DNA from: Hypericum androsaemum | Lineage: Eukaryota; Streptophyta; Magnoliopsida; Malpighiales; Hypericaceae | Assembly (NCBI GenBank): GCA_963995505.1 | Contig: OZ023185.1 | Coordinates: 19,541,691 to 19,605,690 of the forward strand | Length of the DNA stretch: 64,000 nucleotides | Direction of reading: 5' to 3' | Shown: positions 12,591 through 24,298 of the stretch, in pieces | Layout of the letters: every line of letters begins with the position of its first letter | Position numbering within the stretch: position 1 is the stretch's first letter | The notes under the pieces: generated by a model | The model's input: only the letters and a program-made list of their open reading frames with translations | Database searches by the model: none | Told to the model about the DNA's origin: nothing | Made by a program: the position numbers and the translations under genes

Positions 12591-12650
12591 TTCATTGGTT
12601 ATAACCCGTCTCTTTTTGCAAACCAACCACATTATTAAGACCCCATTCCC

Positions 12651-12659
12651 TTATATATC
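12651..12659 (+). promoter_or_regulatory. Probable TATA box of the Aux/IAA gene
   Basis: TTATATATC lies about 155 bp before the start codon in an otherwise C/T-rich leader, the usual position for a plant core promoter with a 5' UTR of roughly 120 bases. The assignment rests on position and sequence only. Confidence 0.4.
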
Positions 12660-12813
12660 TTCTTGCATCCAACCACTTGTGTCCACCTAAAAACTTATTT
12701 TCAATCCATTCAAACAACCTCCCATTGAAACAAACCCTCTCCTCCTCTCCCCGAGAAAAATTGAAAGAAACCATCCACTCATATAATAACAATATCTTTT
12801 TGGCAAAGGAAAA

Positions 12814-13590
12814 ATGGAACAAGGTGGAGTTGCATACGAGAATGATGATCTCAACCTCAGGCTCGGCTTGCCTGGAAGTGAAGGGAACCAGGAGGTAGCT
12901 TCCTCTGGGGCACTTAGATGCAACAAAAGGCCATTGAATGAGGATGAAATCTCTTCAAAGGGTCAAACTGAGGGTCACCAAGAAGCTGCACCTTCCCCCA
13001 AGTAAGTAAACCGGGAATTGAACCATGAAATTCTGTCAGTCGTATAATTAGGAGTTGGTTGCTGATCTGGTTGTTTGCATGTGACATGCAGAGCTCAGAT
13101 AGTGGGGTGGCCACCAATAAGGTCCTACAGGAAGAACACCTTGCAGCCCAAGAAAGCCGAGGCAGCTGAGGCATCAGGGATATATGTGAAAGTGAGTATG
13201 GATGGAGCTCCTTTCCTGAGGAAGATCGATCTTAAGGGATACAAAGGGTACCCGGAGCTTCTTAGGGCGTTGGAGAGCATGTTCAAGCTCACCATAGGGC
13301 AATACTCGGAGAGGGAGGGATACAAAGGGTCAGAATATGCACCTACTTATGAGGACAAAGATGGAGACTTGATGCTGGTTGGAGATGTACCTTGGGAGTA
13401 AGTTCTACCGTCCCGAACTTCTGTCAATTCATATGCGGTTTGTTTTATCCGGGCAAGTGTCATTTGGCTATATTCACTGTACTTAAATAAATTTCATTTG
13501 CCCTATTATTGCAGTATGTTCATGTCATCCTGCAAGAAGCTGAGGATCATGAAAGGGTCAGAAGCAAGAGGCTTGGGCTGTGGTGTATAG
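12814..13590 (+). CDS. Aux/IAA auxin-response repressor (189 aa, 3 exons)
   Basis: Exons are 12814-13001, 13092-13397 and 13515-13590. The introns begin GTAAGT and end in CAG, and the joined frame is open to TAG. The protein represses auxin genes in the nucleus by binding ARF transcription factors, and is destroyed by SCF-TIR1/AFB when auxin is present. Domain I is an EAR motif (LNLRLGLPG, residues 13-21) that recruits TOPLESS. Domain II is the degron [12 protein letters not shown] (67-78). The PB1 region (domains III and IV) runs from about residue 93 to the end and includes [11 protein letters not shown] and the acidic [15 protein letters not shown] motif, finishing in GLGCGV. The size and tail fit the small IAA1-IAA4-like clade. 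Domain I is shorter than usual for that clade. The gene appears intact. Confidence 0.95.
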
Positions 13591-16202
13591 CATCAAGCAG
13601 ACAAGCTCGTGTCGGATCCGATTTAGGAGATCGGAAAGGAGGGGATTCACAGTTTGTTTCAGATGTGTAAATGGGCAGCAATTAAAATTTGGTTACTTGC
13701 TGCTCTGCTGATTTTGGACAATCTATGTAAGATGTCCTACTTTTGTTGTTCTCCAATTTGTGATCCTTGTTAGAAAAGGAATATTTTGCTCCAAAGGCAC
13801 TTCCTGTAAATGAAAATAGGAAAAAGATGATGATGATGAGTTTACCAAATCATCATCTTAGGTTTTTGGTCATGTAATATTCTCTACACACTATACAATC
13901 ACATACATGGTGCATGGGCTGCTTGCTTGTGTATCACGTTTTACTAATTTTCTCCCTGTAATGTTTTCTTTGGCTTGATGGTGTTTTTATTCCTCTTTTT
14001 TCTGATCATCGATTAATTCATATTCGAACTCGGCAGCCACGACTGGGAGTAGATTTCGACTTGCCTATATCTTGTATGACTTCAGCTGAAAAATGTGAGC
14101 TGGGAAATCTGATTTTAATGCTCAGTAGGAGGAGCTGGTACGAGAAAAAAACGTAAATATGTTCAATAAAAAGGTAAAAAACTGCACAGGAAATTTGGTT
14201 GAAGTTTTTCAAGGGAAGTGACTTGGGAACAAAGGGACATCAATTTTGGTTGGACTAAAAGAAAATAGAAATGTTTATGAAAAGAAAATAGAAATGTTTA
14301 TGTCAATTGGGTGGTTGGATCCCCAAAAGAAAAAGTGATCCAAGCAACCAAAAAAAAAAGTGGAAAAGATAGGCTTGAAGATTTAACTTTCCGCTGTCAA
14401 AGATTCCTATCTTCATCGCTTTTAGATGTTCTCTTCACAGAGGACAAAATGTCAAATGATGTTGGTGAAAGTGAAGAAAAAAAAAGAGTCCCCTCATGAT
14501 GACAATTATTAGTTAGGACTCGATAATACTCGACTTTGAGACTCCGATCCGATCCTCTTGAAACTGTATCAAAACAAATGTTGACATCAATAAGAATTGC
14601 TCCGGCTTGGTAAATGGTGTTACAGGGAGGCAAACAAATTTATGGAACCGATGCTAATTTCAGTCTTTTAATGGAGAAAGTTTAAAGCTAAGGGTGGATG
14701 AAGAATCTGTTCTTATTTTATAACTATTTCTTTAATTAGCACTAGCAAAAAAATCTATCGAGCTCAGAGAAAATTTTTAGGAATTCGTTAAACATATTCC
14801 TTAAAAGTCTTATCTTTTGGTAAAGGATGGCTAATTGGGAACCACATGCCAATAAAGCAGATGCAACTTGCACATTTTTAAGCTCTTTGGATTATAAACT
14901 ACTGGTTAGGTGTTAAACTAGTCTTGAAACTGCAGCAATACATTTATGTATCATAATCTTATATAAATCCTTCACATCTTTCGAAGCCAAAAAGTTCGTT
15001 TTGCAAAAAAGCGGTGAGACGTTAGTCTAGTTTAAACAAAGTTTTCAAGTTCGAGCCAAAATGCAGGTGTATTAAAATTTGGTAGGGAGCCCTTGCCACG
15101 GTTTGTAGTCCCGACTTGTTTCGAACATGTATTAGCCCTTGGATCATACCTTGACTTGGTAAAAGGTAACACATCAGATGATCAAGATGACAGTTTACAA
15201 GATCTGCACAAGCATGATCCTTTTTATTCTCTTCTTAAATTAATCCAAAACAATTAAAGGTGTTTCTTCATGTACTAATAGTTGCAGGTTCACTGCATTT
15301 CAGACTATAAACCGCCGAATACGAAGATTAATTAAAAGCTAAACCGGGCACTGTCGACCCATGATGCATCATTTTGTGCGTACTAATCGATTAGTATGTT
15401 TAAGTATCGTCTTTTTGTTCCCCTCCCCATTTAAAAAGCAACCAAATTAATATAAAGCTATGCAAAAGGAAGATCTGACAGGATCATAGTGCCTGACTTA
15501 CTGATTTGAGTTGATATTATTGTCGGGTCGATGTTTAGGTATCTCAACCAAAGCACCATGGCAGGTTCTCTGTTCCTACAACAAGGATGAAAGTGTTGTA
15601 GTCTCCGTACTAACCCAAAATCTTAAGCCAACGGGGACTATTGCGTTCCACTAATAAATTTCCAACAGGACACAGAGTTGCTTAGTGGCAAAAGAAGTTT
15701 CATCAGAGAAGCTACGAGAGGATCAGATGGATAACATTACCTTAAGGCAAATGTGGTATCTCTGATGTTATATATCCTTTTCGAATATGCTTCTGCAGCT
15801 GCACCAGATAAAACAATCTATAACGACCGACCGACTGAGACGATCGATCCATCGCTCATTAATCAAAACCTAAACCCACCAGGTCAAGAATGTTAAAAAA
15901 GACAACCTTACTATTTGCTTTTTTCACCTACCAGACCAGAACCATGTCTTCAGTTTTTATATCCATCTTAATGAAAGAGTGCAGGAAACCAGCCACATTT
16001 TAAGTACTTCCAATAACTTCAAATGCACAGAAACACCGGACACCTAAGGAGCGCTCAAAGTCCAGGAGGCTAACACATTCAAATGTTGCAGAAGGGCTAA
16101 TAATTGATTAGGGAATTTCATCAAACAATTTGCGAGCGCACGTTTGCCCAAAATCGAAAGCGCAAGACCCATGAGCTACAGAAGCCTGATGCTACGGGAA
16201 AG
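13591..16202. other. Intergenic, including the 3' UTR of the Aux/IAA gene
   Basis: No further gene recognised. A direct duplication of GAAAATAGAAATGTTTATG occurs near 14260-14302. The 3' UTR probably occupies the first few hundred bases; no single polyadenylation site could be fixed. Confidence 0.5.
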
Positions 16203-16516
16203 GGACCAGATTTGGTCTTGGAGGCCAAATCCAGCACGGTACTGGAGGATTTTTATTGAAAGAACGCGAGGACTATTTTGCAAAAATGCGGAAACACGGG
16301 GGGCAAAATGAAAAAAGCCCACAACTATTGAATCATAACTGGGTAAACCATTGAATCGTAACTGTGTAACTGAGACAGTCCCAACTTATCCGGTACGGGA
16401 AAAAACGGACCATTGAATTATAACTAGGTAGACAATTGAATCATAACTAAGTGAACCATTGAATCGTCCAGGACGGTCCTGATTGGATTTGGCATTCCAG
16501 GACCAAATCCGCTCCG
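16203..16516. mobile_element. Short MITE with inverted ends and internal 22-bp repeats
   Basis: The left end has GGACCAGATTTGGTC and the right end, read in reverse, GGAGCGGATTTGGTC. The inverted match extends over about 40 bases with gaps. The element lies between two copies of ACGGGAAAGGG (16194-16204 and 16517-16527), which overlap the borders by a base or two. A target duplication of 9 bp or slightly more is therefore likely and would suit a Mutator-type MITE. Inside, five degenerate units of the form ATTGAATCATAACTnnGT lie between 16328 and 16463. Confidence 0.6.
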
Positions 16517-17228
16517 ACGGGAAAGGGGCATGGCTGAATCTAAGGATCCCAAGGAACGGTGGTACCTGTTGAAGAGGTCCAACCGTTTTATCCCTTGGCG
16601 GGAAAAGGCGCTCACGCACAACTGCTATTTTATTGATCCCACATCGAGAAAACGTGTTGCGAACATCGTAAAATTTCTCAGTGGAATTGAGTTCGGATTA
16701 CCAGACTATTATACGATTTCTGTCAATTTCACAGAAATGGACCCGAGAAATAGTTGACTAAACTGTAACGGTCAACGACCCGAGATAAATGAACCAGAAA
16801 GCAGCAACCTTCATCTATATCGAACCAAGAAAAAATGGCAGTTACAAGAAAGAGCCAGCGGCTTCACTTTCTTAAGTATAATGTACACAGAAAGACCAAC
16901 GACCATCCCTTTCTTCCCTCGATGCCGAGAAAAGAAGATCGGGCTTTGCTTCGGGGTAAAAAAACCGTTCCAACATCAGCGATTGAGATGGCCGATTTCG
17001 CTTGTTAAGTGTTGGATCCATCTGTCACGAGTTTCTGGTCTGCTGGTATAATGTAACGAAATGCGATGATCCTTCTGCTTGTGGTTAAACGGGTTAGTCG
17101 ATCGCCTGCATTCTTCCGCTCCTCTCCTTTCAAGGTTGTTTGAGAGGTAAGCAGGCATGGTCTTCTTCCATCTCAGACCACCCCAACAGCTCTGAAGTAA
17201 AGAATTCAGGGAAAGCTGCAGCCTTTCG

Positions 17229-20200
17229 TCATGACGGAGATGAATCCTCCTCTTCCTCGACCTCACTCATGTCCTGATTTTTCCCAATCTCGTTACTGTT
17301 ACTATCCGACAAAGAATCGTTAGCAGTTTGATCGGACATGATGATGACAGACTGACTGCTAACCGGATTTTCCATCCGATGTGTGGACTCTTCCTGTTGG
17401 AATGCATTGGTTGAATCCGCATAAGAAATTCTGTACTTCTGCGCATGTGTTAATCCGGGGCAAAATCCCTGCAAAACATCCAAGACGACTCAACTAATTG
17501 TGGAAGTTCTACCAACTGAAACACGGTGCCCCTGGCGGGATTTATTCCCTAAAAATTTACTGAGAAAGTGATCCAAGTCTATGAGACTCCAGAAAAAAAG
17601 ACAATTTACCTTCATTAATCCCGATGTAGCAGCCGTTTCGAGAAAAGACGAACCAGCCCAACCTCCACGTGACATACTAGAATTGACTTCTTGGGGATTT
17701 GCTGAATTGTCTGATCTATGAGACTCCAGTTCATTGTCGCCACTTTTACAGTATGCACCAAGATATGAACAATGTTCTCTTGCCAAAGAAATTTGAGGGC
17801 TTGCAGGCAATAGGTGGCCTTCAGTGCTGAACACATACCTGCATACGACAAGCAAGGAGTAGTAGAACATAAATATCGCCACCGGGCAGCTGATTCCAAT
17901 AATCAGACATGATCGCTGATTGAGAATCCTTACTTGTATGGACCATTTTCCACAAGGTTATTGGGAGCCGCAGCCAAATCAAACAGAAGCCACAAATACT
18001 TAACCTACGAACATTAAGAATGAAACAATTTTATGGAAGGAGTACCGAATGGCATGCAATAATTCAGATGGTGAAAATTAACCAAGGGCCAGAATATAAT
18101 GGTTCGCGTGATTAGACAAACATGTGAATTTTTAGCAAAAAAGAAAAAAATTTAGACAAGCATTGGAAATAAAAAGGAGGCTCCGAGGAATTTGAGAAGT
18201 TGGAACTAAAGTAACCCGAGTACTATTTATTCTACCATCTAAGCAATGAAAAATCATTTGAAAAGTTCTTGCCATTTGAAAGTATTCCAAGTGATATGTT
18301 ATTATAGTCCAGTCTTCAGGCCCATCATCATGTAAATTACTTCACCTAATCACATTTTAAGTTGAAATAGGTGGAAGAACGAATTCATCGAAAGAAATAA
18401 ATTTTACGAAATACATTCCTGAGGTTTGTCCAATACAGGATTAGAGGAAAGAAGGAAAAAAGATTCAGCTGACCGAATTTATGAACTTATCCTTACAGTT
18501 TCAGCCAGGAAGAAACTTTCCATGTGGTCTTCTTTCTTGTGAAATTCAACATCCGTTATATGACAATATCCACAAGGGCACCGAGCTCCGTATTGTATGC
18601 TGGCAACCATGTCCCTTCCAGCATCAAGATACCTATTCAATAATGGAATCTCAAAAGGAATTAGTATCTTGAATGAAGACTGCACTATGTGAATAGGTTA
18701 TACCGCTGAACAAAAACTAAATCAAAGCGGACATGATTCTGAGATCACCTGGGATCCCTTGTAGCTTTGTAAAGCCAATATGTGCTCTCAATTAACTCTG
18801 GACGCAGGGGGTAACTTTTCTGCCCAGGCTACAGGAGAAATGATAGGGAAAACAGGTCTGAGTGATAATAAATAGAAAGGAAAAGGAAAGTATAAGTTAA
18901 TTATAATTTGGTTGAATCGTCAATACCTGAACACTAAGAGTAGCAAGATTGAAACCTTCTGGAGTAAAGCCATATCTTTTCCATACACTGAAGAATGCAG
19001 CGTGTGTTCGAATAGCAGGGTCAACATCTCCAGCTAAAACCTTTCAAAAGCAAGTTTAATCTATTTCTGTCATATGCTCAATGGATGAATAAGGTATTCA
19101 AGGGTCACGTTTCATGGCTTAACAGATGGATGAAAGAAAGGGAGAGAACCTGAAGGCCTGGCCAGAAGGCCTGCAGGCTGTTGAATAATGGCCAGACAAT
19201 GGCACCAGAGTCCATGTTGACCTCTACATACCTAAGCATTCCTCAACGCAAAACCATCAGGTAAAAAGCGAGGATATGAGAGAGCATGACATCTAAGCTT
19301 TTGTCAGACATGACAAGTTTGTACTTTAGGAAAGCCTTACCAAGGATCACTGTAAAGATATTGCATAGCAGCAGCATAAGCTTCTTGAAAAATAAATAAA
19401 TACTCCTCATCACCGAATAACAGATATGCCTGCAAAGAAAGCAGAACTATTTTTAGCCAATACCTCTTAAGAACACATTCCAACCAATTCCCCAGAAAAT
19501 ATAAATTTGTATCAAATTAGAACTGGTGCATAAAAACTTCTCGATTGATATAGTTTGTATAAGGAACAAAGTTTACTGGTTTTAAGAAGTGAGGAAAATT
19601 ATCACCAAGAATGTAATTCCTTTAAAATGCAATGCATGTAGGCATTAGCGTGTGGCTGTTTCTTAACAAGTCAGGGGCATATGGTATAAGGCTAGGTTCA
19701 AGAGGAAACTTCTGCAGAGCTATCCCAAAATTAATTTAACACCAGGTAAACTTTAAGAGTGCATTTGCCTTATTACAGGAGCAGTCAAAGCAAATAGAGT
19801 GGTACCAATAGTAATGGAGATATAGTTACTGAACAATTAGCTGTGTTGTACTACTTGAAGGCAGATTGTTTTAGACCACCAAGTTCAGAACACAAACCTT
19901 CAACAGATACTCGTAGAAAGAATCAATACTTGTTCCTATGCCAGCGTCCTGAGGAACAACAGATGAGAAGAATTAATAATTCAGTATTTATATATTATAG
20001 ATATTAGACAAAAAAAAATTAAGGCTGACTTGTCAAAGGAAAGTATAGTGCCAACATGCAAATCTCATCACCAAGTGTGGGCACATTGACAACAAACTGT
20101 TTTGCGAAAATATACCATATGCATCACGGTGTTACCTTTTGCGTCCATTCACCTGAAAATACATTGATATGAGCACCAACCAAGTTCAGTTTTGAACGCC

Positions 20201-22844
20201 GTGCCCATATCCCACGGACAGCATTCTTTGTTACTTGTTCATAGACTGCATTGACAGATAAAACAATGAATAAAGGAACTACCGAGGAAAGGGTGAGCCG
20301 GTAATGGTTCTCAGTTACGTCCAGATCATTATAAATTTATGCAATCAGCAAGATCATTGTCTATCATAGCATAAACAGAGAATTGGCCAGTATTCTCAAT
20401 AACACTGCCACATCATCATCGGACATCAGCACTTTTCTCTTCTCCTTTGTGCTAATTTAACTTTCTCAAACGAAAACCAGTTAGTATGATTCTGGCGTCA
20501 GGACTGGGAAAACCAGTTAGTATGATTCTGGCGTCATGACTGGGCTGTAGCTATTCTGTGTTTCACAGAAAAACCAGGTGCCAGTGACTATCAGCAGCGA
20601 AAGTCAGAAACTTACTGGGATTGTTTGTCAATCGGCTAAGTACTCCGAATTCCAAAGTCAAAGTCCCACCACCGGCAGTTGATGTTATCTATGTACAAAA
20701 TGGAAGAAATATGTCAATATCACTGAGCATGACGATGTCGTCCACGGAATAAAACGTTTTGACGTTCACAGGGACAATAAAAGATAATGTTTCACCTTGC
20801 TCTCATGTTCATCAACTCCATACATGAGATTGACGGAACCAAATGGAATTCCTGCAACACAAACATGACTTAAAATAAAACATGAAAAAGTGAACTTAAT
20901 AAATACAAAAGACTAGCAGTTGCATCACAATCTTATGATCAAATATTGGCACAACAGTGCTGATGGTTGTTCAAGATATAACACAAATGTCGTCATTTAT
21001 ATCCTTTATGCATTCATGAAAGAAAGCATCTGAATTCTCTCCCAGTTTCCATAACTAATCACTAATCTGCACAGAACCTTTCAGAAAAAGCACTGGTCAG
21101 CTCATTTCCACCACTCTGGAAATGTTACTAGTTCTAGACTTCAGATATAATGTACTACTGGATAGCTAGAATAACCTAACAGATACCAAAGAAAATGAAA
21201 GCAAGGAAGGGAATTCACTAGCCACCATCATACCAGTTGGGGTGTCAAATGCGGGAAGCATTCTCTGAGCCAGATCGTCAGCCAAGTTAAGCAACTGATT
21301 GTTATAAGAAGGAATTCTCATACCCTAAAACAAGAGAATGAAATGGAACTTTATTTAAGATGATGAATGTTGGCCAGAACTTCGTGAAAAACTTCAGTTT
21401 AGAAAAAAAAATGGCAAACAGATCTCAATTCGCCATCCAATGACTGTGGGATAAGCCTAATGGAAGGGAAAGGCGCAACTAAGCCTTTATGGTGTTCTAA
21501 CACCTAGCTTTGAGGAGAGGATCAATCACAAGATATATTAGTGTCTACACGCCTGCATACATAAATATCTCATTCCATGCATATAGGTAAGGATTGAGTG
21601 AAAACATGTCCTATTACAAGTATGTACTAAAATGGGATTTAGATTATTTATGATACAATAGTGTTTATAAAGTGTTGAAACTAAGTAGGTTGTATTTGGC
21701 CATTTTATCTATATATAGGGGCGATTAGCCCCTCCTATTCCACACCAAAAAAAAAAGTGTTGAAACTTCTGTGCAAGAATGATATCTGAAGGAAAATTAC
21801 TAACAAAGGCTGACATCAAAATACCGTAGCATAATCACTTGCAATAAGATGGGCAGAGATTAGACCTCCTAGCACCCGGATGGTAGTCTCAAAGACAGAT
21901 ACAGTTTTATTCTGCATTCATAACATTAGACTGAAGTTAGAACGAATGACTGAACCTTCTAAACCCTGATGTCTTGCTGCTGCCACCAAATCTAGGTTGC
22001 ATCTTGATGACATCTTTTCGAGCAAGATTGGAGTAAATTTGTAGCAAGAACTAGGAAATCCCAAAACTCATTCAAGTGAAGTTCCCAAAAAAGAGTTAAA
22101 GCAAAAAAGGGAAATAGCCGTCATCCAAGAAATAGAGTTGGCAAGGGAGGAGGAGGAGGTAAAAAATGCTTACGCACTATATTAAACTGAAGATTTTTTC
22201 CAATCCAGTCAACGGCGGAAGTGAAGTTCTCTCTATCCCCGAGCAAAGCAAGAGTGTCCAATGAGTCGATCTGCAGCAGAATAAAACGGTCAGCATTTGA
22301 GTAATAATCAAACCAACACACTGGGGGGATACGAGAACCAAACTGACCAGCGTCAAGGCATAACCACCAAGACTGTCTTCTCCCTCACATGACATAGGTC
22401 TCAACTCGTCAAGCGGAAAAGCATGCTCCATGTACCCGTTAAAAGCGTGATAAAACATCTCGCGAACCTGCGCAAAGAGCGGGAAACAAAAGTGACCAAC
22501 TCGAAAAGAATACGGGAAGAGGGCACATCGACATCGGCTAGGAGAACCAAGTCAACAAATTTTCCTCAGAGTTTTGACTCTGCAATTTCACGATCAGGCA
22601 GACCTCGCACGATTCACCCATTAAACGATAAAGAACAACGCAACTTTGCTGAGAACCCTACGGTGTGTAACGAAAAGGAAGGAAATTTAAGCAGAGGGAG
22701 ACTCAATTTCAGATCCTCGGAGAGAGAGAGAGATTAGACCTCGTCGCGAAGAAGCTTGGCTTCCAATTGGGTGACGCCGTCTCCCAGAGCCACCCCTAAC
22801 GTGGTCGCCAATATCAGCACCACCCCCATCACTCGCCTCCTCAT
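17229..22844 (-). CDS. MNS4: EDEM-type alpha-mannosidase I (GH47), 608 aa, 17 exons
   Basis: Exons from the start codon are 22844-22740, 22467-22348, 22270-22178, 21911-21825, 21324-21234, 20851-20796, 20688-20616, 20245-20136, 19948-19898, 19429-19341, 19231-19150, 19040-18927, 18828-18749, 18632-18497, 18004-17934, 17838-17610 and 17468-17229. All borders are GT-AG and the joined frame is open. Residues 1-21 form a signal peptide, and the GH47 domain covers about 37-460. The three acidic motifs of the family are present: VFETTIRVLGG (Glu114), GTSIDSFYEYLLK (Asp254) and PLRPELIES (Glu368), as is the calcium-binding threonine motif FFLAET (Thr429). Such enzymes trim mannose from misfolded glycoproteins in the ER and mark them for degradation. 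The tail is serine-rich and ends acidic (EVEEEEDSS). Length and the GFCPGLTHAQKY tail suggest the MNS4 branch rather than MNS5; that choice is less certain than the family. Confidence 0.93.
20473..20546. repeat. 36-bp tandem duplication inside an intron of the mannosidase gene
   Basis: Two units starting near 20473 and 20509, each with ACCAGTTAGTATGATTCTGG, differ at one or two bases. They lie in the intron between 20245 and 20616. Confidence 0.85.
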
Positions 22845-24298
22845 TGCTTTTTCTTTTTTTCCCAAATCACCTCCGTCTCCGTCTTCTCTTCTCTTCCCTT
22901 CCCTATGTATGTGCCCAACATCGCCCGGAGGTGGTCGTTTTCTGTGTTTTGTTTTGTAACCAAGCCTTGTTTTCCAGCCTCAAGGTAAATTTCACCCACC
23001 TAGGATTGGATTCCTTCAAGAATAACTAAAATCTTTAATTATGATCCAAAAATATTCCATTTTCAACAATATCATAAAGATTAGACCAAAAATTCACACT
23101 TTCCTTTTTAGGAGACATTTTGTAACTACCTTCTTTTTATGGCGGCTACCTCAGGTCTCAGATTTCAATTTTTCACTCAATTTCATCGGTCAATTCTTCA
23201 AAGTTTTATCCATTTAAGTCTCTACCAGGGCCGATTCGGTGTTGCCAACATGAGACCTGCATATACACCATGTTACACTTCTGATGCGCATATTTTAACG
23301 TGTGTCAGAATTTTTTTTTTTAAAATATCAAAACTTCAACGGACCAATAATTTCTGACTCGTTTGAAAATTTTGACATTATAATAAATTTTTGAAAAGAG
23401 ACTTTATCTATACGAATTACTAATTTTTTTTAAAAAAATTGACATGCCATCAATTTTTGCCGTTAGAATTTTTGTGCCGTTGAAAATCCATGTTGCAAAA
23501 ATAGTACTGCCGAAGTGTCAACAACACTAAATCCAACCCGTTCTCTACCGTATCTATCTGACTCAGATTATTATCACCGATCGTGTCGTCTGTCCGCGCT
23601 TCTTTATCTGTAGATCCAGATTCTATCAAAACTCCGAAGTGTTAATGTTCGATCAGAAGGAAGTAGAGCCCCGGCGAGTTTGGATAAGGGTTTTCCAAAC
23701 CCACCATCAGAACAACACCCTGCTAAGCCTAACTAATGGATTCATCTGAAAATCAAGTCGTCATTAGAAAATCTGAATTTAACAATCAAGCTCAAACAGT
23801 AACAACCGAAAATAATTCAGGTCCACCAGAAGCTCATTTCAATATTGCACTACCCGAATTAAAAGTTTGTTATTTCCAGAGGAATGAACCTCTAGAACAC
23901 TTTGGCAGATATTGTTGGTTCTGATTTAATAGTTACAGATACTTTTCCGACGGCAAAAAGACCAGAAACTTTTCCGAGACAACGTAATAATGTACTTGAA
24001 TCGTTCCGAACTATGTCCCACCGCGTTGAGGCTTGGGGGTTGATTGCTTCATGCCTGCGAACAGACCAGAAAACTAGTTATACACTGTTGCTCTTAAGAA
24101 ATAAGAACGAGAGCTTCTTCTCCAATTGGTAAACAAATCTCTCTAAAATGGTTGTCTGCTATACCTGTTTGGTCATTGTATTCAAACCCAAAAAAGAACA
24201 GCTTATTAGTCACTTTGCTGCCCACAAAACTTGTTTGCCATTGTGAAATATTTCCCTTTACCAGACGTTTCATTTCGTTGACCTATGTGCATGGTCAT
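22845..24298. other. Intergenic, promoter side of the mannosidase gene
   Basis: No gene recognised. An open stretch around 23736-24130 shows short runs of plausible coding sequence in two frames (for example VTDTFPTAKRPETFPRQRNN), but I could not match them to a family. It may be a gene relic. Confidence 0.45.
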
